A DNA stretch of 64,000 bases. Origin: Microbacterium sp. SY138. GTDB lineage: Bacteria > Actinomycetota > Actinomycetes > Actinomycetales > Microbacteriaceae. Below, piece by piece: positions 8,914 to 17,343 of this stretch. The stretch's first letter is position 1. Each line of letters starts with the position of its first letter. The position numbers and the translations under genes were made by a program. The stretch covers positions 992,001 to 1,056,000 of the forward strand of contig NZ_CP155793.1 in the NCBI RefSeq assembly GCF_039729145.1. Reading direction: 5' to 3'. Below the pieces are notes generated by a model. The model did no database searches. It saw only the letters and a list, made by a program, of their open reading frames with translations, and was not told where the DNA came from.

Positions 8914-9537
8914 TCAGGCGTCGACTGCGACGGGAGCCCACACGAATCCGTCGGGGTCGACCGCAGCGCCGAGCACGCCGTTGACCGTGATCCGATGCGA
9001 GCCGGATCCTTCGGCGGGCACGCCCGCGTCCTTCGCGAGGGATGCGTGCCGGTACAGGCCGAGGCCGATCGGGCCGGCTCCGGTGTCGAACTGCACATAG
9101 CTGCGGCCGAAGCTCTTGCCGACCGGGATGCCGCGCTCCGTGTAGAAGGTCTTCGATGCGACGACGTCGTCCGCTCCGAGCAGGAGGATGATCTCGTCGA
9201 CCGTCCGGCTCGGGGGAGCGGTGTCCTTCTTCGCCGAGGTCGCGACCTTCCATATAGCGCCGTCCGGGGCCTGGATCGTGCCGCCGACGCCCCACAGCGA
9301 CTTCGACACGGGCTTGATCACCGTGGCGCCGGCGGTGACCGCGGCATCCACGAGTGCACGCACATTCGCAGGCTGGGAGACGACGAGCGACAGGGTGTAG
9401 CCGCGGAAGCCGGTGGTGTCGGCATCCGCGGTGCGGAATCGCAGGCGATCGCCGAGGTCGAACGCGTGCGCGTAGAACGAGCGGGCGGCGTCCACGTCGG
9501 GGACGTCGAGGGTGAGGGAATCGATCGTGGTGTTCAT
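8914..9537 (-). CDS. VOC (glyoxalase/bleomycin resistance) family protein, two modules
   Basis: A 207-residue protein with two glyoxalase-like modules: residues 1-95 (LTLDVPDVDAARSFYAHAF...) and 105-207 (DEIILLLGADDVVASKTFYTERGI...). VOC proteins are metal-dependent isomerases, dioxygenases or resistance proteins; the substrate here is unknown. The ATG at 9537 starts directly before the first beta-strand, whereas the longer frame upstream encodes no domain. Confidence 0.75.
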   Translation of the reverse strand: MNTTIDSLTLDVPDVDAARSFYAHAFDLGDRLRFRTADADTTGFRGYTLSLVVSQPANVRALVDAAVTAGATVIKPVSKSLWGVGGTIQAPDGAIWKVATSAKKDTAPPSRTVDEIILLLGADDVVASKTFYTERGIPVGKSFGRSYVQFDTGAGPIGLGLYRHASLAKDAGVPAEGSGSHRITVNGVLGAAVDPDGFVWAPVAVDA

Positions 9538-9645
9538 GTCGACGACGCTACGAGCGCGTCTTCCCGCGTGCTTCTCGATTCCTGACCGATGCGCAGCGCT
9601 CTCTCCGCACGATGGTGCCCGGATTCGACACGATTTCCCGGCGGC

Positions 9646-9651
9646 TAGACT
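9646..9651 (+). promoter_or_regulatory. -10 element of a probable leaderless transcript
   Basis: TAGACT ends 6 bases before the ATG of the DUF3817-guaA operon. Transcription would start at or next to that ATG. Confidence 0.5.
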
Positions 9652-9657
9652 GGACGC

Positions 9658-10170
9658 ATGCCCGAACCGAAAGTCGCCAGCTTTCCGGCGATCCGCGGTG
9701 CGCTGAAGTTCTACCAGATCGCGTCGATCATCACAGGAGTCATGCTGCTCCTGCTGCTGACCGAGATGGTGCTCAAGTACACGCCGATCCACCTCGAGCT
9801 CTTCATGGGAGGCTCCGGAGGACCGCTCTGGTTCGCCGGCGTGCTCGCCGGGCCCGACTGCCAGTGGTGGTCGCTGTTCGCCCCGATGACCAACTCCTGC
9901 GAGATGACCTCGCTGGGCGACGGATTCAACCTGTCGCTGTTCATCCTCGTGGCGCACGGTTGGTTCTACGTCGTCTACCTCTTCGCGTGCTTCCGCATGT
10001 GGAGCCTGATGCGCTGGCGGTTCCCGCGCTTCATCCTGCTCGCGCTCGGCGGCGTCGTGCCGCTGCTGTCGTTCTTCATGGAGGCCGTCGTCGCCCGTGA
10101 AGTCAAGACCTATCTCGCCACCAGAGAGGCCGCCGAGGCCTCCGCCCCCGCCCCGGAAGGTGTCCGTTGA
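9658..10170 (+). CDS. DUF3817 family membrane protein
   Basis: A 170-residue integral membrane protein with three clear hydrophobic helices (about 19-39, 92-113, 124-145) and a short Pro/Ala-rich tail. The N-terminal pattern [20 protein letters not shown] is typical of DUF3817, a family of unknown function common in actinobacteria. Its TGA overlaps the TTG start of guaA by four bases (TTGA), so the two are translationally coupled. A link to purine synthesis is suggested only by this coupling. Confidence 0.8.
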   Translation: MPEPKVASFPAIRGALKFYQIASIITGVMLLLLLTEMVLKYTPIHLELFMGGSGGPLWFAGVLAGPDCQWWSLFAPMTNSCEMTSLGDGFNLSLFILVAHGWFYVVYLFACFRMWSLMRWRFPRFILLALGGVVPLLSFFMEAVVAREVKTYLATREAAEASAPAPEGVR

Positions 10171-11753
10171 CCGAACAGTCCGAGACCCAGCAGCGTCCTG
10201 CGCTCGTCGTCGACTTCGGCGCGCAGTACGCGCAGCTGATCGCCCGCCGCGTCCGCGAGGCGGGTGTGTACAGCGAGATCGTGCCGCACACCGCCACGGC
10301 TGAGGAGATCGCCGCCAAGAACCCGGTCGCGATCATCCTCTCCGGAGGCCCCTCGTCGGTGTACGAGGAGGGAGCGCCGAAGCTGGACCCGGCGGTCTTC
10401 GACCTCGGGGTGCCGACCCTCGGCATCTGCTACGGCTTCCAGTACATGGCCCAGACGCTGGGCGGCGAGGTCGCGAACACCGGTCTGCGCGAGTACGGCG
10501 CCACGGATGCCGTGATCACCGGCGACGGCGGGACGCTGCTCGGCGGTCAGCCGGCCGAGCAGAACGTCTGGATGAGCCACGGCGACCAGGTCGCCAAGGC
10601 CCCCGAGGGCTTCGACGTGCTCGCGACGACGGATGCGACCAAGGTCGCGGCGTTCGCGAACGAGGAGCGCGGCTTCTACGGCGTGCAGTGGCACCCCGAG
10701 GTCAAGCACTCGGACCACGGTCAGCGCGTGCTCGAGAACTTCCTGCACAAGGGCGCGGGCCTCGCGTCCGACTGGAACAGCGGCAACGTGATCGCCGAGC
10801 AGATCGAGCGCATCCGCGAGCAGGTGGGCGACGCTCGGGTCATCTCCGCGCTCTCCGGCGGTGTCGACTCCGCCGTCTCCACGGCACTGGTGCACAAGGC
10901 CATCGGCGACCAGCTCACCGCGGTCTTCGTCGATCACGGCCTCCTCCGCAAGGGCGAGCGCGAGCAGGTCGAGAAGGATTACGTCGAGTCCACCGGCGTG
11001 CGTCTGATCACGGTCGACGCGGCAGAGACCTTCCTCGGCCACCTCCAGGGGGTGACCGACCCGGAAGAGAAGCGCAAGATCATCGGACGCGAGTTCATCC
11101 GTGCGTTCGAGAAGGTGCAGCTCGACCTGGTCGCCGAGGCCAAGGCTTCGGGCGGCGCTCCCGTGAAGTTCCTCGTGCAGGGCACGCTCTACCCCGACGT
11201 CGTCGAGTCCGGCGGTGGTGCGGGCACGGCGAACATCAAGTCGCACCACAACGTGGGCGGCCTTCCCGACGACCTCGACTTCGAGCTGATCGAGCCGCTG
11301 CGCGCCCTGTTCAAGGACGAGGTCCGCGCGATCGGTCGCGAGCTCGGCATCCCCGAGGCGATCGTCGGACGCCAGCCGTTTCCGGGGCCCGGCCTCGGTA
11401 TCCGGATCATCGGTGAGGTCACCGCTGACCGTCTCGAGATTCTGCGTGAGGCCGACGCCATCGCCCGCGAGGAGCTGACCAAGGCCGGCCTCGACCAGGA
11501 GATCTGGCAGTGCCCCGTCGTGCTGCTCGCCGACGTGCGCTCGGTGGGTGTGCAGGGCGACGGCCGCACCTACGGCCACCCGATCGTGCTGCGCCCGGTG
11601 TCGAGCGAAGACGCCATGACCGCCGACTGGACGCGTCTGCCGTATGACGTGCTGTCGAAGATCTCGAACCGCATCACGAACGGCGTGCGCGACGTCAACC
11701 GCGTCGTGCTCGATGTCACGTCGAAGCCGCCGGGAACGATCGAGTGGGAGTAG
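10167..11753 (+). CDS. guaA: GMP synthase (glutamine-hydrolysing)
   Basis: A 528-residue two-domain amidotransferase. The class I glutaminase domain has the nucleophile Cys88 in LGICYGFQ and the His-Glu pair in GVQWHPE at about 176. The ATP pyrophosphatase domain has the P-loop [10 protein letters not shown] from about residue 230, and the C-terminus ends in the dimerisation domain KPPGTIEWE. It converts XMP, ATP and glutamine to GMP. Length is normal. Start TTG 10167 overlaps the DUF3817 stop. Confidence 0.97.
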   Translation: MTEQSETQQRPALVVDFGAQYAQLIARRVREAGVYSEIVPHTATAEEIAAKNPVAIILSGGPSSVYEEGAPKLDPAVFDLGVPTLGICYGFQYMAQTLGGEVANTGLREYGATDAVITGDGGTLLGGQPAEQNVWMSHGDQVAKAPEGFDVLATTDATKVAAFANEERGFYGVQWHPEVKHSDHGQRVLENFLHKGAGLASDWNSGNVIAEQIERIREQVGDARVISALSGGVDSAVSTALVHKAIGDQLTAVFVDHGLLRKGEREQVEKDYVESTGVRLITVDAAETFLGHLQGVTDPEEKRKIIGREFIRAFEKVQLDLVAEAKASGGAPVKFLVQGTLYPDVVESGGGAGTANIKSHHNVGGLPDDLDFELIEPLRALFKDEVRAIGRELGIPEAIVGRQPFPGPGLGIRIIGEVTADRLEILREADAIAREELTKAGLDQEIWQCPVVLLADVRSVGVQGDGRTYGHPIVLRPVSSEDAMTADWTRLPYDVLSKISNRITNGVRDVNRVVLDVTSKPPGTIEWE

Positions 11754-11761
11754 GGAGCGCC

Positions 11762-13150
11762 ATGCTCCCCGGTGCGGCGCCGGTGCTTCCCGACGCCGAG
11801 TACGTGGTGCTGTCCAGTCGGTTGATCCCGGGCATGGACGGCGGCTACACGATCGCGACGCTCACACGTGCCCGGCAGCTCGCCGAGGCCGGGGTCGCGG
11901 AGGGGGCGGGTCCGCAGCTGCTCACGTTCGACCCGGGAACGGCTGCCGATCATGCCGCGCAACGTCGGACGTTCGCGGAGCAGGGGGCGCTCGTCGACCC
12001 CTCACGCATGCGCAACCTGTTCGACGAGGCCACGGATTCCGGTGGGGGAGCGGCCGATTGGCTGCGCGCTGCCGCCGACCCCGCGGTGACCGCCGACCCC
12101 GACGTCGAGTACCGCGTGCTGACGGATGTCGACGGCCGGCCGTTCGCCGCGCTACCGATCATCCCCGGCAATCCGGACTGGCATCTGACCGAGGAACCCG
12201 TTCTCGTCCACGACGCCGCAGGCGAGGTGGTCGGGGCGCTGCACGGGTTCCGCGGGCTCTACCGGGCCTGGCTCGAGCACGTCGCGGACGCGTTCGGTGA
12301 TCGTCTCATCGTCGTGATCTGCGAATCCCGGCAGCTCGGCGAGCTCATCGCCGACTGGTCCGATCCGCGTGTGCGCATCGTCCACCCGATCCACACCATG
12401 CACATGGAGGCGCCGTACACCCCGGATGCTCCGATGAACACGCTCTGGACGCGCTGGTTCCGGCTGACCGACCGTTTCGACGCCGTCATCTGGCCGACCA
12501 CCACCCAGCGCGACGATGTCGTGGCGCGTTTCGGCTCCGCGGCTTCTCATGTCGTGGTGCCGAACCCGATCGCCCCGGTGGAGCATCGGGACGACCTCCG
12601 CGAAGACGGGCTCGTCGTCGTGCTCGGTCGTCTCGCGCCAGGCAAGCGCATCGATCAGGCGATCCGGGCGTTCCTCGCCGCGGACGTCGCCGGAACCCGG
12701 ATGGAGATCTGGGGCGGCGGGCCCGAAGAGGATCGGCTGCGCGCGCTGATCGAGGAGCTCGGCGCGGGGGACCGCGTGCTGCTCGCGGGTTACACCGATT
12801 CGCCCGGCACCGTGCTCGATCGGGCGTCGATGATCGTCACGGCCACCGCCTTCGAGGGCCAGCCGTTGTCGATCGTCGAGGCACTCCTGCATGGGACCCC
12901 TGTCGTGTCATACGACGCCCGCTACGGCATCCGTGACGTGCTGGAACAGGGCGGTGGCGTCCTGGTCCCGAGCGGCGACGTCGAGGCGCTGGGCGAGGCG
13001 ATCCGCGCGCTGCTGACCGACCCCGATCGGCTCGCGGCGCTGAGCGCCGAGGCCCCGTCGGTTGCTGCGGCCTGGAGCCCGCAGCGTTCGCTCGACGCCC
13101 TGACCGCGGCGATCGCCGACGTCGCCGCGCGCCCGTCCCGTCGCGTCTGA
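11762..13150 (+). CDS. GT4-type glycosyltransferase
   Basis: A 462-residue GT-B fold glycosyltransferase. The C-terminal half has the family 1/4 features: VVVLGRLAPGKRIDQAIRAF, GGGPEEDRL, and the E-x7-E motif in FEGQPLSIVEALLHGTPVV, followed by DVLEQGGGVLVPSGD. The N-terminal region (YVVLSSRLIPGMDGGYTIATL) and central VHPIHTMHMEAPYTPD resemble cell-wall polymer (teichoic-acid type) glucosyltransferases, but donor and acceptor cannot be assigned. ATG 11762 is chosen because GGAGTAGGGA precedes it; this ribosome-binding site includes the guaA stop codon, so it may be read through from guaA. Confidence 0.85.
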   Translation: MLPGAAPVLPDAEYVVLSSRLIPGMDGGYTIATLTRARQLAEAGVAEGAGPQLLTFDPGTAADHAAQRRTFAEQGALVDPSRMRNLFDEATDSGGGAADWLRAAADPAVTADPDVEYRVLTDVDGRPFAALPIIPGNPDWHLTEEPVLVHDAAGEVVGALHGFRGLYRAWLEHVADAFGDRLIVVICESRQLGELIADWSDPRVRIVHPIHTMHMEAPYTPDAPMNTLWTRWFRLTDRFDAVIWPTTTQRDDVVARFGSAASHVVVPNPIAPVEHRDDLREDGLVVVLGRLAPGKRIDQAIRAFLAADVAGTRMEIWGGGPEEDRLRALIEELGAGDRVLLAGYTDSPGTVLDRASMIVTATAFEGQPLSIVEALLHGTPVVSYDARYGIRDVLEQGGGVLVPSGDVEALGEAIRALLTDPDRLAALSAEAPSVAAAWSPQRSLDALTAAIADVAARPSRRV

Positions 13151-13190
13151 CCGGGTCGCCTGACCGCGTCGCCTGACCGCTCCGGCTGAC

Positions 13191-13253
13191 CGCTCCGGTC
13201 GCACTTTCTGTCGCCTCACGGCGGCCCGCGCGGCAGGAACTGCGACCGGAGCG
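13191..13253. repeat. Long-armed intergenic palindrome (element A, CCGGTCGCA family)
   Basis: CGCTCCGGTCGCA (13191-13203) and TGCGACCGGAGCG (13241-13253) are perfect inverted repeats around a 37-base loop that holds a smaller CGCC/GGCG stem. Just upstream, TGACCGCKYCGSC-like units are tandemly repeated at about 13160-13198. It lies between the convergent glycosyltransferase and alkD genes and may act as a bidirectional terminator. The arms recur at 21353-21413. Confidence 0.7.
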
Positions 13254-13257
13254 TGAT

Positions 13258-13923
13258 CTAGAGCAGCTTGAGCGCCTCGCGGCGGGAGAGCGGCGACAGC
13301 TCGTGCGACTCGACGAAGGCTCGCACCCACGCCGGGTCGGTCTTGCCGAGCTCGCGCAGCGCCCAGCCGATGGCCTTGCGGATGAAGAACTCGGTGTCGG
13401 CGAGGTTCGGTTCGATCACAGTGGCGAGCAGCTCGCGATCGGTGGCACCTCTGCGTCCGAGCTGGGAGATGATGCTCGCCCGGCGCACCCAGAAGTCGTC
13501 GTCGCGCGACCACGTCCGCAGCACCGGCGTCATCTCGGCAGGGTGCGCATCGAGCGTCTCGGTGAGCCGATGCGAGACCTCGTCGACGTGATCCCACCAC
13601 GCTCCTGTGCGGATCATCTCCTCATGCACATCGAGCATGTCGAGTCGGGCTCGCACCGGACGCAGAGCCATCAGAGCACTGGCGGCGTAGCGCTCCTCGC
13701 GAAATGCCGCCTCCCGCCACAGCACGAGTGCCGTACCGCGCAACACCGCCGTGTCCGTCACCTCGCGCGCGAGCCCACGCGTCACGGCTCGCACCCCGGG
13801 AACACGTACGCCGAGGAAGGGCAGCGCCGACTTCATGTACGCCTGCTGCGCGGGTGCCAGCTCCGGATCGGCCTCATCACGGAGCGCGGATCGGATGCTC
13901 TGCACGAGGTCTGCGGCGGTCAC
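13258..13923 (-). CDS. AlkD-like DNA alkylation repair protein
   Basis: A 221-residue, wholly alpha-helical HEAT-repeat-like protein of the DNA alkylation repair (AlkD) family. It has the conserved block TGAWWDHVDEVSHR, where family members carry the aromatic and aspartate residues used to excise alkylated bases, and FWVRRASIISQL and FFIRKAIGWALRELGK repeats. AlkD glycosylases remove bulky N3/N7-alkyl purines. The start is GTG 13923; on the minus strand TAGACT ends seven bases upstream, pointing to a leaderless transcript. Confidence 0.87.
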   Translation of the reverse strand: MTAADLVQSIRSALRDEADPELAPAQQAYMKSALPFLGVRVPGVRAVTRGLAREVTDTAVLRGTALVLWREAAFREERYAASALMALRPVRARLDMLDVHEEMIRTGAWWDHVDEVSHRLTETLDAHPAEMTPVLRTWSRDDDFWVRRASIISQLGRRGATDRELLATVIEPNLADTEFFIRKAIGWALRELGKTDPAWVRAFVESHELSPLSRREALKLL

Positions 13924-13977
13924 GGGAGCGAGTCTACGACCGCCCCGAGAAGTTCTTCAGAGAGAATTCCGAGATGA

Positions 13978-14004
13978 TGTCGATCCGGGCCGTTCCCGTT
14001 CGAC
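13978..14004 (+). promoter_or_regulatory. Candidate ECF42 sigma-factor promoter
   Basis: TGTCGA (13978-13983), 17 bases, then CGAC (14001-14004). As I recall, ECF42 promoters carry TGTCGA at -35 and CGA/TC at -10. It lies about 50 bases upstream of the YCII gene that partners the ECF42 gene, so it probably drives autoregulation. Confidence 0.6.
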
Positions 14005-14053
14005 GTCATTGATGAGAGGGTCGAGAGACGGCCCTTCGAACAAGGAGAACATC

Positions 14054-14482
14054 ATGAAGTTCATGCTCATCATGCGCGCGACCGACGAGGCCGTCGAGGC
14101 CTACAAGGACATGCCCTTCGAGCAGGTCATCGAGGCCATGGGCAAGTACAACGAGTCGATGATCAAGGCCGGAGTGCTCGTCGCGGGCGAGGGCCTGACC
14201 GATGCGGCCGAGGGTTTCGTGGTCGACTTCAGCACCGAGAAGCCGCTCATCACCGACGGCCCCTACGGCGAGACGAAGGAGTTGTTCAACGGCTTCTGGA
14301 TCATCGAGGTCCCCACGCGCGAAGAGGCGGCGGAGTGGGCCAGCCGTGCGCCTCTCGGACGTGGGTCGTACCTCGAGGTGCGTCGCGTGACCGGCGTCGA
14401 GGACTTCCCGGCGGACAACGAGTGGATCCAGAAGGAAGAGGGCTGGCGCGAGGAAGCAGCTCAGCGCGCGGCACGGCAGTGA
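14054..14482 (+). CDS. YCII-related (DGPF domain) protein, ECF42 partner
   Basis: A 142-residue YCII-related protein with the DGPYGETKELFNGFWIIE block that gives the DGPF family its name. YCII proteins have a dimeric alpha-beta barrel related to muconolactone isomerase; the DGPF branch has no proven reaction. ATG 14054 has the ribosome-binding site AAGGAGA at the right distance. It is followed by the ECF42 gene after 24 bases, the conserved arrangement for this sigma-factor group, and it is the expected target of that sigma factor. Confidence 0.88.
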   Translation: MKFMLIMRATDEAVEAYKDMPFEQVIEAMGKYNESMIKAGVLVAGEGLTDAAEGFVVDFSTEKPLITDGPYGETKELFNGFWIIEVPTREEAAEWASRAPLGRGSYLEVRRVTGVEDFPADNEWIQKEEGWREEAAQRAARQ

Positions 14483-14511
14483 TGGCACAGCAGTGACGGC
14501 ACAGCAGTGAC
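14470..14511 (+). repeat. Three tandem 14-base repeats at a gene junction
   Basis: GGCACRGCAGTGAY occurs at 14470-14483, 14484-14497 and 14498-14511. The array covers the stop codon of the YCII gene and the GTG start of the sigma-factor gene; each unit contains GTGA, so it creates alternative starts and stops. Confidence 0.8.
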
Positions 14512-15805
14512 GGACTCTTCCCCACACAGCGAGACGGCGCGTTCCGCTCCCGATACCGGGTCTGCCGAGCGCGCCGTCGCCGCCGTGTGGCGCATCGAGT
14601 CCGCCCGCATCGTCGGAGCTCTGACGCGTATGGTCGGTGACTTCGGCCTCGCGGAGGACCTGGCTCAGGAGGCGCTGGTGGATGCGTTGCGGCAGTGGCC
14701 GGTCGACGGCGTCCCGCGCAAGGCCGGGGCCTGGCTGACCGCGGTCGCGAAACGCAAGGCCATCGATCGGTGGCGTCGACAGGAGCGTCTGGACGGGCGG
14801 GTCGCCCTTCTCGCACACGACCTGGAGCAGGAGCAGCGGGAGGGGCGAGACCTGCTGTGGGATCCGGACGCCGTCGATGATGACGTGCTGCGCCTGATCT
14901 TCATCTCCTGCCACCCTGTGCTCTCGAAAGAGGCGCAGGTCGCCCTGACGCTGCGGGTGGTGGGTGGGCTTTCCAGCGAGGAGATCGCCCGCGCGTTCCT
15001 CGTGCCGACCGCCACCGTGCAGCAGCGCATCGTGCGGGCGAAGAAGACGCTCTCCGCCGCCAACGTCCCGTTCGAGGTGCCTTCCCGCGAGGAGCGTGCG
15101 CCGCGCATCGGTGCGATCCTCGGCGTGCTGTATCTGATCTTCAACGAGGCCCACGCCGCGAGCAGCGGGCCCGACTGGATGCGCCCCGAGCTGAGTGACG
15201 AGGCCATCCGTCTCGGGCGCGTGCTCGCCGCGCTGATGCCGCAGGAACCCGAGGTGCACGGCCTGCTGGCGCTGATGGAGCTGACGGCCGCGCGATTCGG
15301 GGCGCGCGTTGATCGACACGGCGACCCGGTGCTGCTTGCCGATCAGGACCGTCGGCGCTGGGATCGTGGCCGCATCTCGCGTGGACGTGCATCGCTGGCG
15401 ACCGCCGATGCTCTCGGACGCGGGCGCGGTGCCTATGGGCTGCAGGCGGCGATCGCCGAGTGCCATGCCGTGGCGGCGTCTGTCGAGGAGACCGACTGGG
15501 AACGGATCGTGCTGCTCTACGAGGCGCTCGGGCGGCTCGCTCCGTCGCCGGTGGTCGAGCTCAACCGAGCGGCTGCGGTGGCGATGGGGACCGGGCCGGC
15601 GTCCGCTCTGCTCATCATCGACCAGCTGTCGAGTTCGGGCGCCTTGCGCGGCTACCACCTGCTGCCCGCGACGCGCGGCGAACTGTTGCGTCGGCTCGGG
15701 CGCGAGGAGGAAGCCCGGAGCGAGTTCACCGTCGCCGCCGGACTCGCCGGCAATGATCGGGAGAGATCGCTGCTGGAGCGGAAGGCACGAGGGGCACAGA
15801 AATGA
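14507..15805 (+). CDS. ECF42-type RNA polymerase sigma factor
   Basis: A 432-residue sigma factor. The N-terminal half has sigma-2 (VWRIESARIVGALTRMVGDFGLAEDLAQEALVDALRQW, quoted in parts by position: about residues 26-65) and sigma-4 (LTLRVVGGLSSEEIARAFLVP, about 146-166). The long C-terminal half is an alpha-helical, TPR-like extension (DUF6596 type) with YLIFNEAHAASSGP and ELNRAAAVAMGTGPASALLI, the hallmark of ECF42. No anti-sigma gene is adjacent, so activity is probably controlled through the extension or by expression. Start GTG 14507 lies in the 14-base repeat; translation may be coupled to the upstream gene. Confidence 0.9.
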   Translation: MTDSSPHSETARSAPDTGSAERAVAAVWRIESARIVGALTRMVGDFGLAEDLAQEALVDALRQWPVDGVPRKAGAWLTAVAKRKAIDRWRRQERLDGRVALLAHDLEQEQREGRDLLWDPDAVDDDVLRLIFISCHPVLSKEAQVALTLRVVGGLSSEEIARAFLVPTATVQQRIVRAKKTLSAANVPFEVPSREERAPRIGAILGVLYLIFNEAHAASSGPDWMRPELSDEAIRLGRVLAALMPQEPEVHGLLALMELTAARFGARVDRHGDPVLLADQDRRRWDRGRISRGRASLATADALGRGRGAYGLQAAIAECHAVAASVEETDWERIVLLYEALGRLAPSPVVELNRAAAVAMGTGPASALLIIDQLSSSGALRGYHLLPATRGELLRRLGREEEARSEFTVAAGLAGNDRERSLLERKARGAQK

Positions 15806-15846
15806 CCCGCCCCCTTCGGGTGCGCGAGGCATCCGAAGGGGACGGG
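15806..15846. terminator. Bidirectional terminator hairpin
   Basis: CCCGCCCCCTTCGG (15806-15819) pairs with CCGAAGGGGACGGG (15833-15846) with one mismatch. It begins directly after the sigma-factor stop codon and lies downstream of the convergent GlsB-like gene. Confidence 0.75.
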
Positions 15847-15884
15847 CATCAGGGTGACGCGCGTGGCGTCGACGGCGGATGCCG

Positions 15885-16157
15885 TCAGCTGCGCGCCTTC
15901 TGGCCGCGACCGGCGATCAGGCCGTAGATCAGGAGCACGATGATGGAACCGGCGATGGCGAGGAGCCAGGTGCCGAGGTCCCAGAACTCGGTGAGCGGAC
16001 GGTTGAGGATCAGACTGCCGAGCCAGCCGCCGAGCAGTGCGCCCACGACGCCGAGGAGCAGCGTGATGAACCAGCCGCCGCCCTGCTTGCCGGGAAGGAT
16101 CAGCTTGGCGATGGCTCCGGCGATGAGGCCGAGAAGAAGAAAGCCGAGAAAACTCAT
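15885..16157 (-). CDS. GlsB/YeaQ/YmgE family stress-response membrane protein
   Basis: A 90-residue, glycine-rich membrane protein with three hydrophobic segments: FLGFLLLGLIAGAIAKLILPG at the N-terminus, GGWFITLLLGVVGALLGGWLG, and a C-terminal LLAIAGSIIVLLIYGLIAG. The GxxxG-rich pattern and length are typical of the transglycosylase-associated (GlsB/YeaQ) family, linked to general stress. ATG 16157 has AGGAG at the right distance. A GC-rich hairpin (about 16178-16199) lies in its upstream region. Confidence 0.85.
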   Translation of the reverse strand: MSFLGFLLLGLIAGAIAKLILPGKQGGGWFITLLLGVVGALLGGWLGSLILNRPLTEFWDLGTWLLAIAGSIIVLLIYGLIAGRGQKARS

Positions 16158-16269
16158 GGTCAGCTCCTGTGGATCGGGAGCCCCGGGGTGCCGGGGCTTC
16201 TGGTATCCAGAGTGCCGACATCGCTGCTCGCGTGCCAACCCCTTGCGCACACATGCCTGGATGTGCGAA

Positions 16270-16300
16270 GAGGCCCGCCTCCCCAGGGGAGACGGGCCTC
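16270..16300 (-). terminator. Hairpin downstream of the Bax-inhibitor gene
   Basis: GAGGCCCGCCTCCCC (16270-16284) pairs with GGGGAGACGGGCCTC (16286-16300) with one mismatch, 26 bases past the stop codon. Confidence 0.65.
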
Positions 16301-16325
16301 TCGACGCGGTCGGATCGGTGCGCGG

Positions 16326-17252
16326 TCAGTTGTTGCCGCGGACGATCGCGATGATGCGCAGGATCTCGACGTAGAGCCAGACGACCGTGACCATGATGCC
16401 GAAGGCGCCGAGCCAGCCGTACTTGCGGGGAGCACCGTTGCGGACGCCCTGCTGGATCTGATCGAAGTCGAGCACGAGCGAGTACGCCGCCATGATGACG
16501 ACGAGCACGCCGATGATGACACCGAGCGGGATGCCGAAGATGTTGGCGCTCAGCAGGCCGAAGGCCTGGCCCTGGGGCAGCACGCCGGTCCACATGAGGA
16601 CCAGGTTCAGCAGCGAGAAGACCAGGTAGCCGATCATCGCGATCATGAAGATCTTCGTCGCCTTCTTCGACGCGCGGATCTTGCCGCTCGCGAAGAGAGC
16701 CAGGGTCACCCCGACGACCGAGACGGTCGCGAGCGTCGCCTGGAAGACGATGCCGGGGTAGATGACCTCGAAGAACGCCGAGATGCCACCGATGAAGAGG
16801 CCCTCGAACGCCGCGTAGGCGAAGATCAGCGCGGGCCGGACCTTCTTGCGCGACGTGAAGGTGATGACCATCGCGAGCACGAAGCCGCCGAGCGCGCCGA
16901 CGATCCACGGCAGCATGCTGACGGGCGCGGGGTTGTACGGGTCATATCGCGGCACGTCCAGGCCGCCGAGCGTCAGCACCCAGCCGATCGCGGCGGTGAC
17001 GAGCAGGATGCCGAACAGGCCGGCCGTCTTCCAGACCGTGTCCTCGACCGACATGCGGTCGGTCTCGATCGCTCCGGCCGGCGGGGCGGCGTACATGCCC
17101 TCGAGCTGTGCGTTGGCCGCAGCGTCCATCGCCCCGTGCTGGAGCGAGGCGTTCTGCGCGCCCTGGGCAGCCTGAGGTCCGCCCGGGTACGTCGCGACGT
17201 TGCGCGGGTCCTGCTGCTGGAAAGCAGGGTTGTTGAAAGCGAAGTTGCTCAT
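16326..17252 (-). CDS. Bax inhibitor-1/YccA family membrane protein
   Basis: A 308-residue protein. About 95 N-terminal residues are hydrophilic and rich in Gln, Pro and Ala. The rest holds seven hydrophobic helices, starting TAGLFGILLVTAAIGWVLTL, and ends in YVEILRIIAIVRGNN. The block YAAFEGLFIGGISAFFE is characteristic of the actinobacterial branch (DUF4870-free, BI-1 type). Family members are pH-sensitive calcium-leak proteins in some bacteria; the role in actinobacteria is not established. Start ATG 17252. It is divergent from the GDPD gene. Confidence 0.85.
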   Translation of the reverse strand: MSNFAFNNPAFQQQDPRNVATYPGGPQAAQGAQNASLQHGAMDAAANAQLEGMYAAPPAGAIETDRMSVEDTVWKTAGLFGILLVTAAIGWVLTLGGLDVPRYDPYNPAPVSMLPWIVGALGGFVLAMVITFTSRKKVRPALIFAYAAFEGLFIGGISAFFEVIYPGIVFQATLATVSVVGVTLALFASGKIRASKKATKIFMIAMIGYLVFSLLNLVLMWTGVLPQGQAFGLLSANIFGIPLGVIIGVLVVIMAAYSLVLDFDQIQQGVRNGAPRKYGWLGAFGIMVTVVWLYVEILRIIAIVRGNN

Positions 17253-17331
17253 TGGTGGGCCTCACTCCAAAAGGGGGGTAGTAGGTCTCTTTCCTCCACG
17301 ATACTCGGGAGGGCGCATCGCCGGGGTGTTC

Positions 17332-17337
17332 TACGCT
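17332..17337 (+). promoter_or_regulatory. -10 element of a probable leaderless transcript
   Basis: TACGCT ends six bases before the GTG start of the GDPD gene. Confidence 0.5.
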
Positions 17338-17343
17338 GAGAGC

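Noticed and set aside
3030..9098. A 2022-residue open frame on the minus strand
   Set aside because: It is antisense to surF1 and the nuclease gene, whose motifs are intact; composition is Arg/Val/Asp-rich as expected of a GC-driven shadow frame.
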